From: CAZIVE01 sp964542435
GTDB taxonomy: Bacteria > Bacteroidota > Bacteroidia > Bacteroidales > Tannerellaceae
Direction of reading: 5' to 3'
NCBI GenBank assembly: GCA_964542435.1
Contig: CAZIVE010000002.1
Location: 1-62,312 of the forward strand
Length of the DNA: 62,312 bases
Every line of letters begins with the position of its first letter. Positions within the stretch are counted from its first letter, which is position 1. Positions 43,436 through 50,780 of the stretch are shown in pieces. Position numbers and translations under genes: made by a program. The notes beneath the pieces are model-generated. The model ran no database searches and had not been told where the DNA came from. It saw only the letters and a program-made list of their open reading frames with translations.

Positions 43436-43575
43436 AAAAGACAAAATGTTGATCCTTTGAGAATAAACTACCGCTACAGATTGATTTTTAGAGAAATAAC
43501 GAAAAAAAAACGGTTTTGGAGATTGATCTTTGTTCTTTAATGGATATAACGAATCATTATAAATTAGCGAAAGTT
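43436..43575 (+). pseudogene. higB: Truncated, frameshifted HigB toxin fragment
   Basis: The frame from 43436 reads LRINYRYRLIFREIT. After a nine-A run (43502-43510) the sense continues in the next frame as TVLEIDLCSLMDITNHYK, running up to higA. Together these match the last 40 or so residues of the Bacteroidota HigB toxin, whose end typically reads like IRVNLQYRIEF...NIIELSNHYK. The N-terminal half is missing, one base appears lost in the A run, and the stop codon after HYK is gone, so the remnant runs in frame into higA. Judged a non-functional remnant; a sequencing error in the A run could explain the frameshift but not the missing N-terminus. Confidence 0.6.
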
Positions 43576-43893
43576 ATGAAAGAGACAGCTAACGACATGC
43601 CATCATTCCGCCCTTATCATCCCGGAGAACTTTTAAAGGAGGAACTGTCACACCGCAACTTCGCACAGAAAGATTTTGCGCAGAGGATTGGTTTGCCCTA
43701 TTCTTCGCTTAATGAAATTTTAAATGGTAAAAAAGCGGTGTCTGTTGAAATTGCATTGAGGATGGAAGCAGCTTTGGGAATTCACGCGGATCTGTTGGTC
43801 AAAATGCAGTCGGATTATGATCTTCAGACGGCTCTTACCAACACCCAACTGCGCGATCAGCTTTCCGAAATTCGCAGAATCTCTGCCCTATAA
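43576..43893 (+). CDS. higA: HigA-family antitoxin / transcription regulator (orphan)
   Basis: A 105-residue XRE-type helix-turn-helix protein. The HigA signature FRPYHPGELLKEEL is followed by the HTH AQKDFAQRIGLPYSSLNEILNGKKAVS. The chosen start, MKETANDMP, is the one used by family members; the frame also extends upstream to 43516 because the toxin remnant has lost its stop. No intact toxin gene is nearby, so it is probably an orphan that may keep a regulatory role. It overlaps the convergent methyltransferase gene by 6 bp. Confidence 0.85.
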   Translation: MKETANDMPSFRPYHPGELLKEELSHRNFAQKDFAQRIGLPYSSLNEILNGKKAVSVEIALRMEAALGIHADLLVKMQSDYDLQTALTNTQLRDQLSEIRRISAL

Positions 43894-45081
43894 TGATTTC
43901 TTTTCGCTTTTTCCGCACTTGACGATCACCTTGGCGCCGTTGGACAAAGTCGTGGCGAAGAGATAAACGTCGCCACCATCGGCAATGCCCGTACGACGGC
44001 GAAGTTCGGAAACGGAAAGGGGAAAGTTGCGGACGGCGATATTCGCCTGCGGAATCGTACGAGATAACGTGCGACACTGACGGTTGAAAGGAATCACCTC
44101 GTGCACGCAGAAGATTCGACCCGGAAAATCGGAACATCTATTAATAGATGTATAGAGATGACTGCTGACAGCCAGTTTCTCGATGGGATATTTCTGACAG
44201 AGCGATTTGAAAGCACCTGCCTTGAGAAGAGAACTCGACGGCTCGTAAAGGAAGGAACGAACCTCGTCCGCCAGATGAATCTCTGCCTGTTGCTCTTCGT
44301 CGGGATGAAAGGAAAAATACTGCTCGCCATTTTCCGTAGTGAAATTCACACAGTGGATCACTGGATCAGACGCGCTGGGACTTTGTATCACGAAGAGCAG
44401 CTCTTTACATTCGTTGCGCACAGACAATACATGAACCGCCACTGTGCCCGGGAGCAGCTCCAGCGTATGGGAAATATCCGCCATCGGCGAGAGTTTGGCA
44501 ATGACCTTCTTCGTGTGGCGCAGCATCTCGGGAAGAAGCAGCGTCAGATCGGGCTCGCAGTCGCTGAGCGCATAGACACGTCGGTCGCCATCGGCACGGC
44601 GCGCCGGATCGATATACATCACGTCGCTCTGCAGCGAAGGCAGCATCTGCGTGGCATCGCCGCACGTGACCTCGATGTCGGCATGCAGCTCGGCGAAATT
44701 ATAGCGCGCGGCTTCACAGTAGTCTTCCGAGCGCTCGATGTAATGTACTTTGGAAATTTTTTGAGAAAAATAATAGCTGTCCACGCCCAAACCGCCCGTC
44801 AGATCCGTCAAGGTTTCATCGGCAGCATCCAGCAGACGCTGTTTGTAAAGAGCGGTCTTCTCGGACGAACATTGTTCGGCAGCCAGACGGGAAGGAAAAA
44901 TAAGACGGTCGTCATCGAACCATTGCGGCAGCTTGGTCCGTATCTGTCGCCTTGCAGCAATCTGCGTGGCAGCCAGCGGCACATCGATTCCACGGTAACG
45001 CGATGCGTCCAGCAGCAGCTTCTCAGGCTCGTCACCCGAATGCTGTCTGATGAATGCACGCATCTCGTCCGTAAGAATCAT
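43888..45081 (-). CDS. Class I SAM-dependent methyltransferase with THUMP-like C-terminus
   Basis: A 397-residue protein. SAM motif I is LTDLTGGLGVDSYYF and the acidic motif after beta-2 is HYIERSEDYCEAA. The catalytic-loop region VMYIDPARR recalls the DPPR motif of Trm5-like enzymes. The last 80 residues resemble the THUMP-like domain of Bacteroidota annotations. It probably methylates RNA; the target is unknown. It follows the DUF4923 gene by 9 bp on the same strand. Confidence 0.8.
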   Translation of the reverse strand: MILTDEMRAFIRQHSGDEPEKLLLDASRYRGIDVPLAATQIAARRQIRTKLPQWFDDDRLIFPSRLAAEQCSSEKTALYKQRLLDAADETLTDLTGGLGVDSYYFSQKISKVHYIERSEDYCEAARYNFAELHADIEVTCGDATQMLPSLQSDVMYIDPARRADGDRRVYALSDCEPDLTLLLPEMLRHTKKVIAKLSPMADISHTLELLPGTVAVHVLSVRNECKELLFVIQSPSASDPVIHCVNFTTENGEQYFSFHPDEEQQAEIHLADEVRSFLYEPSSSLLKAGAFKSLCQKYPIEKLAVSSHLYTSINRCSDFPGRIFCVHEVIPFNRQCRTLSRTIPQANIAVRNFPLSVSELRRRTGIADGGDVYLFATTLSNGAKVIVKCGKSEKKSL

Positions 45082-45090
45082 AGAAGAAAA

Positions 45091-45906
45091 CTATTTTCTG
45101 GTCTTAGCCGATTTCGTAGTAGTTTTCTTGGTCGTAGTCGTTGATTTGGTCGTGACCTTCTTCGTTCCGCTCTTCGTGGCTGTCGTCTTGGAAGACGAAG
45201 AAGAAGATTTGGTAACGGTTGATTTGGCAGGTGTCGTTGTCTTGGCTGCAGCAGCAGCGGTCGTCGTTGTCGTTGCCTCAGCCTGTTTGTAAGAATGAAG
45301 CGTGAAACCTACGAGCAAACCATCGTATTGACTGGCAAACTCATTGAACACCTTCAGCGTCTCATTGCTGGAGAACTTCGAAGCGAACTGCAGGAACTTG
45401 AGCAGTTTATCACCATCGAAGAGCAGGTTCATCTGATCGCCCGACATCTGGATTTTGGCTGTCATCGTCTTGTAATTGATGAGTCCGCCAAACAGATAAT
45501 GCAGATCGACGGTGCTGTTGGCTTCGTTGATGGAATAGGTGCCGTTGAGCTGATGTCCGCCCATCAGATTGGTAAAGGTGCTGTCGGCATTGAAGATGAA
45601 ATTACATTTCTGCGTAGTGATGCCCACTTTCGTGTAATATTCCGACAGTGAATTCTCCGCCTTGATGGAAGCAGCCGAAGCGACAACCTCTTTAAGAACG
45701 TTGTTGCTCTCGAACTTCATCGAAGGTTTGTAGTAGTTCCAGCGTCCGTTGAGTGTGGTAGCATTCAATTTGTTGGTTCCCTGGATGGTCGAAGTGACTT
45801 TGCTGACAGCAGAATTGAAGATGTCCTTGATCGTGTTCTGTGCATTCATAGAAAACGGCATGGATGCAGTGCAGGCCAATAAAAGTAATGTAGCGATTCT
45901 TTTCAT
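45091..45906 (-). CDS. Exported DUF4923-family protein
   Basis: A 271-residue protein with a signal peptide of about 22 residues ending MNAQ. A DUF4923 domain follows, then a low-complexity tail of about 60 residues made of Thr, Ser, Lys and Ala. The family is found in Bacteroidales and has no known function. The start at 45906 (MKRIATLLLL) gives a normal signal peptide; a longer frame upstream does not. The basic tail could bind nucleic acid or cell wall, which is speculative. Confidence 0.75.
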   Translation of the reverse strand: MKRIATLLLLACTASMPFSMNAQNTIKDIFNSAVSKVTSTIQGTNKLNATTLNGRWNYYKPSMKFESNNVLKEVVASAASIKAENSLSEYYTKVGITTQKCNFIFNADSTFTNLMGGHQLNGTYSINEANSTVDLHYLFGGLINYKTMTAKIQMSGDQMNLLFDGDKLLKFLQFASKFSSNETLKVFNEFASQYDGLLVGFTLHSYKQAEATTTTTAAAAAKTTTPAKSTVTKSSSSSSKTTATKSGTKKVTTKSTTTTKKTTTKSAKTRK

Positions 45907-45956
45907 TGTGTTTGTATAAATGTTTTCCTCCTCTTTTCGGGAGATGTCATGTACCA

Positions 45957-45990
45957 AAAAAGAAAGGCCATCCCGATTGAGATGGCTTTT
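45957..45990 (-). terminator. Rho-independent terminator after fba
   Basis: On the minus strand GCCATC / GATGGC with an 8-nt loop, followed by TTTCTTTTTT. Confidence 0.85.
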
Positions 45991-46010
45991 CTATAATGGT
46001 GAATGTGTAA

Positions 46011-47006
46011 TTAAAGTTTATCGTTAGAACCCAGAACGTCCATGATCTTGTGCTCGTAGAGCGCTTTCATAGAATCGCGAGCCGGTCCCAGATATTTACG
46101 AGGATCGAATTCACCTGGTTTGTCAACGAATACCTTGCGGATTGCAGCGGTCATAGCCAAACGGCTGTCTGAGTCGATGTTGATCTTGCAAACAGCGCTC
46201 TTTGCAGCTTCGCGCAGCTGATCTTCAGGAATACCGATAGCATCCGGCAACTTTCCTCCGTGAGTGTTGATGATATCAACGAGATCCTGAGGAACAGAAG
46301 ATGATCCGTGGAGAACGATCGGGAATCCAGGAAGCTTCTCTTCGCAACCTTTCAATACATCGAATGCCAATGGCGGCGGAACAAGGCGGCCTTCAGCATT
46401 GCGTGTGCACTGTTCGGGTTTGAACTTATAGGCTCCGTGGCTTGTACCAATGGAGATAGCAAGGCTGTCAACGCCTGTTTTGCTAACGAAATCCTGAACC
46501 TCTTCAGGACGTGTATAGGTGTGATGCTCAGCTACAACCTCGTCTTCAACGCCGGCCAGAACGCCCAGTTCACCTTCAACCGTTACATCGAACTGATGAG
46601 CGTACTCAACGACTTTCTTCGTGAGAGCTACGTTCTCATCATAAGGCTTGCTTGAACCATCGATCATGACAGAAGAGAAACCCATATCAACACAACTCTT
46701 GCAGAGTTCGAAAGTATCACCATGATCCAGATGGAGAACAATCTGTGGATGTTCGCAACCCAACTCCTTGGCATACTCTACAGCACCTTCAGCCATATAA
46801 CGCAGCAGCGTCTGATTGGCATACTGACGAGCGCCTTTGGAAACCTGAAGGATCACCGGTGACTTTGTCTCAACAGCAGCCATAATGATAGCCTGCAGCT
46901 GTTCCATGTTATTGAAGTTAAAAGCAGGAATGGCATAACCGCCCTTTACTGCCTTGGCAAACATTGCTCTCGTGTTTACCAAACCTAATTGTTTGAAACT
47001 TACCAT
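46011..47006 (-). CDS. fba: Class II fructose-bisphosphate aldolase
   Basis: Zinc-dependent aldolase of 331 residues that splits fructose-1,6-bisphosphate in glycolysis. The zinc-site motif VLHLDHGDTFELC and the active-site HGSSSVP are present, as are AIPAFNFNNMEQ and KINIDSDSRLA. Single gene with its own -7 box and terminator, divergent from the L31 gene. Confidence 0.95.
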   Translation of the reverse strand: MVSFKQLGLVNTRAMFAKAVKGGYAIPAFNFNNMEQLQAIIMAAVETKSPVILQVSKGARQYANQTLLRYMAEGAVEYAKELGCEHPQIVLHLDHGDTFELCKSCVDMGFSSVMIDGSSKPYDENVALTKKVVEYAHQFDVTVEGELGVLAGVEDEVVAEHHTYTRPEEVQDFVSKTGVDSLAISIGTSHGAYKFKPEQCTRNAEGRLVPPPLAFDVLKGCEEKLPGFPIVLHGSSSVPQDLVDIINTHGGKLPDAIGIPEDQLREAAKSAVCKINIDSDSRLAMTAAIRKVFVDKPGEFDPRKYLGPARDSMKALYEHKIMDVLGSNDKL

Positions 47007-47040
47007 AGTTCTATTTACGTTATTAATTTAAAAACTTCGT

Positions 47041-47048
47041 CAAAGGTA
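47041..47048 (-). promoter_or_regulatory. -7 promoter element of fba
   Basis: TACCTTTG on the minus strand, 35 bp before the fba start. Confidence 0.6.
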
Positions 47049-47129
47049 ACACTTAATCCCGTAGAATAGTTTTCCGGCAGCGTTATTTTATACAAATAAG
47101 AATGTAAAAGAAAAAAATGAGCGCATTTT

Positions 47130-47160
47130 TTTGTTCGTTCAAACAATATCCATACCTTTG
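47130..47160 (+). promoter_or_regulatory. Complete promoter of the L31 gene
   Basis: -33 box TTTG at 47130-47133 and -7 box TACCTTTG at 47153-47160, spacing 19 bp, as in the Bacteroidota primary-sigma consensus. Leader of about 50 nt. Confidence 0.75.
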
Positions 47161-47218
47161 CAAGCCAAAATTATGTTTTGACACTTGAGAGAAATATAAA
47201 TTATAAGATACAAAAGCA

Positions 47219-47479
47219 ATGAAAAAAGGTATTCATCCGGACAATTATCGCCCGGTAGTTTTCAAGGATATGTCTAACGACGACATGTTCATCACACGTT
47301 CCACTGCAAGCACGAAAGACACCATCGAGATCGACGGCGTCACCTACCCACTGATCAAGGTCGAGATTTCCAGCACTTCTCATCCTTTCTACACAGGTAA
47401 GTCTAAACTGGTCGATACAGCCGGCCGCGTTGATAAGTTCATGAGCCGCTACGGAGATCGCAGCAAAAAAAACAAGTAA
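47219..47479 (+). CDS. rpmE2: 50S ribosomal protein L31 type B
   Basis: An 86-residue ribosomal protein starting MKKGIHPDNYRPVVF and containing STSHPFYTGKSKLVDTAGRV. It has no cysteines, so it is the zinc-independent form. In other bacteria type B can replace type A under zinc limitation; whether a type A copy exists here cannot be seen. It has its own promoter and terminator. Confidence 0.95.
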   Translation: MKKGIHPDNYRPVVFKDMSNDDMFITRSTASTKDTIEIDGVTYPLIKVEISSTSHPFYTGKSKLVDTAGRVDKFMSRYGDRSKKNK

Positions 47480-47507
47480 ACACATCCCCAGTGTTTACAT
47501 ATAATGA

Positions 47508-47540
47508 AGAGAGTGCTTCCTACGTGTAGCGCCCTCTTTT
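47508..47540 (+). terminator. Rho-independent terminator after rpmE2
   Basis: Stem GAGAGTGCT / AGCGCCCTC with mismatches, followed by a T run. Confidence 0.75.
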
Positions 47541-47694
47541 TTTATGCCCGGACCTTTGCACCCATTTCCCTTTGTTTCAAGTTGCGGAGTGGCTTAAGAA
47601 CTATATTTTCTCTTTGATGCTCACTGCTTCCCTCCTTCTACTCCTTCTCCGATCTTATTTTTCCTCTCATCTTTATTTTTAGACGATTCATAGA

Positions 47695-47725
47695 TTTGGA
47701 TATTGAAAAGCTCTTCTTACCTTTG
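47695..47725 (+). promoter_or_regulatory. Complete promoter of fkp
   Basis: -33 box TTTG at 47695-47698 and -7 box TACCTTTG at 47718-47725, spacing 19 bp; the ATG follows 20 bp later. Confidence 0.75.
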
Positions 47726-47745
47726 TTTCTCAATAATATCATGAG

Positions 47746-50637
47746 ATGAAGAAGTTGTTGTCACTACCGGCAAATGAGGTGCACTGTTTCCACGAAACGG
47801 AGAATGTCAGTCATAACGAATGGTTTTGTACGTCCGATCCCGCGGGTCATCGACTCGGCTCTGGCGGCGGAACAGCATGGCTCCTCGATGCCTGCAGATT
47901 GTCGGAGGAGGACGTCCTGCCTTTGAAGAATTGGCTGCCCAAAGAAAAGAGAATCCTGCTTCATGCAGGAGGTCAGAGCCGGCGACTGCCTGCTTACGCT
48001 CCTACGGGCAAACTTCTCACGCCTGTTCCGGTGTTCCGCTGGGCACGCGGACAACGACTGTCGCAGAACCTGCTCAACTTACAGCTGCCGCTGTATCAGC
48101 AGATCATGGAGAAAGCGCCCGAATCGCTCCACACACTCATCGCCAGCGGGGATGTCTTCATCCGTGCCAACGAACCGCTTCAGGAGATTCCCAAAGCGGA
48201 TGTCGTATGCTTCGGACTATGGGCCGATCCTACTGTGGCTACGCATCATGGCGTATTCATCTCCCGAAGAGAGACTCCGGAGAAACTGGACTTCATGCTC
48301 CAGAAACCTTCTCTGCAGGATCTGGCTACGCTCGCTTCGAATTATCTCTGTATGCTCGATATCGGCATCTGGCTGCTGAGCGACCGTGCTGTGGAACTGC
48401 TCTTCCAGCATGCGCATAACAATGCCAAAGCCATCATCAACTACGAACTCTATTCCGAATTCGGATTGGCTTTGGGCAATCATCCGAAGATCAAGGACGA
48501 AGGGCTGAACGATCTGTCCGTCGCTGTGCTGCCGCTCCCCGGTGGCGAATTCTACCATTTCGGCACCAGCCATGAACTGATCTCTTCTACGCTCGCCATA
48601 CAGAATCTCGTACGCGACCAGCGTGCCATCATGCAACGTACCGTCAAGCCGCATCCGGCTATGTTCGTACAGAATGCCGAGATTCATCCCAAGCTCCAGG
48701 CAAGAAACTCCGATCTGTGGATCGAGAACAGTTGCATCGGTTCGCATTGGACGCTTCATCATCAACATGTCATCACCGGTATTCCGGACAACGACTGGAC
48801 CATCGATCTGCCTGCAGGAACCTGTATGGATGCCGTTCCCGTGGGCGATCAGGCTTTCGCGGCAAGGCCTTACGGCTTTGAGGATGCCTTCCGTGGCGAT
48901 ACGCACGATCCGGATACACTCTTCCTGGGCCGTCCGTTCACGGAATGGATGAACGAACGCGGACTGACCGAACAAGATATTCCTCACAACGACGATCTAC
49001 AGATGACACCGCTCTTCCCGCTCTGCACCACAATAGAGGAACTGGGAATGGCGTTCCGCTGGATGATTTCCGAACCGCAGCTGAAAGAGGGAGAAGCCAT
49101 CTGGAAAAGACAGGAGAAACTCTCCGCCAATCAGCTCATGGACAGAGCCAATCTGCCACGGCTGAACCGTCAACGCCTCGACTTCCGGAAACGCAACTGG
49201 CCGCTCCTCGCTGCCAATCACGAGAAAAGCGTCTTCTATCAGCTCGACTTGAACGATGCCGCTCACGAATTTGCTGCATTCCATCTGCCTCTGCCCGCTC
49301 CGCTCACTGACAACGCACCGCTCATGAAACGCATCCACGACGCCATGTTCCGCGCCCGGACGCTACAGATCCTTCATCAGGACGACCAGCAGCAACAGGA
49401 CAAAGCCTTCGAACTGCTGAGAAAAGGGCTGACTTCTACCCTATCCACTTGCAAGGAACCGCATCTCAATGTCTATCACGATCAGATTGTTTGGGGAAGA
49501 AGTCCCGTCCGCATCGATCTCGCAGGCGGATGGACCGACACGCCGCCGTTCTGCCTCTATTCCGGAGGTAATGTGGTCAATGTTGCCATCGAACTGAATG
49601 GACAACCGCCGCTGCAAGTCTATATCAAACCATCGGAGAAATACGAAATCACTCTCCGCTCCATCGATCTTGGAGCACGCGAAGTGGTGACGAAATGGGA
49701 AGAGCTTCTGCAGTTCAACAAAGTGGGATCGCCCTTCACCATTCCGAAAGCAGCCCTGGCTCTTGCCGGCTTTGCGCCCGAACGCTCCTTGCATCGCTAT
49801 GACTCGCTGGAGGACCAGTTCTTTGCGCCCGATCTCTCCTTGCGACGCTACGATTCGTTGGCCGAACAACTGAGAGCTTTCGGCAGCGGAATCGAGATCA
49901 CACTGCTCGCCGCTATTCCTGCCGGATCCGGATTGGGCACCAGTTCTATCCTCGCAGCCACCGTACTAGGCGCCTTGTCCGACTTCTGCGGACTGGGCTG
50001 GGATCTGAACGAGACAGGCAAACGAACCCTTATCCTAGAACAGCTGCTTACTACAGGCGGCGGCTGGCAAGATCAGTATGGCGGAATCCTACACGGCATG
50101 AAACTGCTTCAGACCAGCGACGGATTCAACCAAAGTCCGCGTGTACGCTGGCTTCCCGAATATCTCTTCACCGATCCGAATTTCCGCGATCTACATCTAT
50201 TATATTATACAGGCATCACCCGAACCGCCAAAGAGATTCTGGCGGAGATCGTACGCGGTATGTTCCTCAACAGCGGAAAGCATCTCTCAATCCTCAACAA
50301 GATGAAACAACACGCCATGGATATGTACGAAACGATACAATACGGCGATTTCGAACATTACGGACGTCTCGTGGGCAAAAGCTGGGAACTGAACAAAGCA
50401 CTCGACTCCGGAACCAATCCGCCGGATGTGGAAAGAATCATCGAACGTATCCAGGATTATATGCTCGGATGCAAACTTCCGGGAGCTGGTGGAGGCGGTT
50501 ATCTCTACATCGTAGCCAAGGATGCCAAAGCAGCTGCTCATATCCGCAGAATCCTCAACGAAAATCCGCTTCACAGCAATGCTCGCTTTGTGGAAATGAA
50601 TCTCTCCGGCACTGGTTTGCAGATCAGCCATTCCTAA
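47746..50637 (+). CDS. fkp: Bifunctional fucokinase / fucose-1-phosphate guanylyltransferase Fkp
   Basis: A 963-residue cytosolic enzyme making GDP-L-fucose from free L-fucose for fucosylated capsule and glycoproteins. The N-terminal pyrophosphorylase half includes RILLHAGGQSRRLPAYAPTGK. The C-terminal GHMP kinase has GGWTDTPPF (near 592), IPAGSGLGTSS (near 727) and LPGAGGGG. It is slightly longer than B. fragilis Fkp (949 residues), which fits a 17-residue tandem duplication at residues 676-709 (two FAP..SL.RYDSL units) just before the ATP-binding loop. Own promoter; DUF5686 gene downstream. Confidence 0.95.
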   Translation: MKKLLSLPANEVHCFHETENVSHNEWFCTSDPAGHRLGSGGGTAWLLDACRLSEEDVLPLKNWLPKEKRILLHAGGQSRRLPAYAPTGKLLTPVPVFRWARGQRLSQNLLNLQLPLYQQIMEKAPESLHTLIASGDVFIRANEPLQEIPKADVVCFGLWADPTVATHHGVFISRRETPEKLDFMLQKPSLQDLATLASNYLCMLDIGIWLLSDRAVELLFQHAHNNAKAIINYELYSEFGLALGNHPKIKDEGLNDLSVAVLPLPGGEFYHFGTSHELISSTLAIQNLVRDQRAIMQRTVKPHPAMFVQNAEIHPKLQARNSDLWIENSCIGSHWTLHHQHVITGIPDNDWTIDLPAGTCMDAVPVGDQAFAARPYGFEDAFRGDTHDPDTLFLGRPFTEWMNERGLTEQDIPHNDDLQMTPLFPLCTTIEELGMAFRWMISEPQLKEGEAIWKRQEKLSANQLMDRANLPRLNRQRLDFRKRNWPLLAANHEKSVFYQLDLNDAAHEFAAFHLPLPAPLTDNAPLMKRIHDAMFRARTLQILHQDDQQQQDKAFELLRKGLTSTLSTCKEPHLNVYHDQIVWGRSPVRIDLAGGWTDTPPFCLYSGGNVVNVAIELNGQPPLQVYIKPSEKYEITLRSIDLGAREVVTKWEELLQFNKVGSPFTIPKAALALAGFAPERSLHRYDSLEDQFFAPDLSLRRYDSLAEQLRAFGSGIEITLLAAIPAGSGLGTSSILAATVLGALSDFCGLGWDLNETGKRTLILEQLLTTGGGWQDQYGGILHGMKLLQTSDGFNQSPRVRWLPEYLFTDPNFRDLHLLYYTGITRTAKEILAEIVRGMFLNSGKHLSILNKMKQHAMDMYETIQYGDFEHYGRLVGKSWELNKALDSGTNPPDVERIIERIQDYMLGCKLPGAGGGGYLYIVAKDAKAAAHIRRILNENPLHSNARFVEMNLSGTGLQISHS
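49771..49872 (+). repeat. 51-bp duplication inside fkp
   Basis: Two copies at 49771-49821 and 49822-49872, in frame. Encoded units are FAPERSLHRYDSLEDQF and FAPDLSLRRYDSLAEQL. Confidence 0.85.
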
Positions 50638-50740
50638 AACGAATGCCGATTGGTTCCAAACCATACAAATCTGCATCAAAAAAAGGGGAAAAGGACAAAA
50701 TATCTTCTTTTGAGAACATTTTTGGAGATACGACTTGTTA

Positions 50741-50748
50741 TACCTTTG
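50741..50748 (+). promoter_or_regulatory. -7 promoter element of the DUF5686 gene
   Basis: TACCTTTG followed by CA, 33 bp before the ATG at 50781. A TTTG lies at 50721, but the spacing of 16 bp is short. Confidence 0.6.
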
Positions 50749-50780
50749 CAGGATTCAATGTTGCAAGGTAGATTCAAGTA

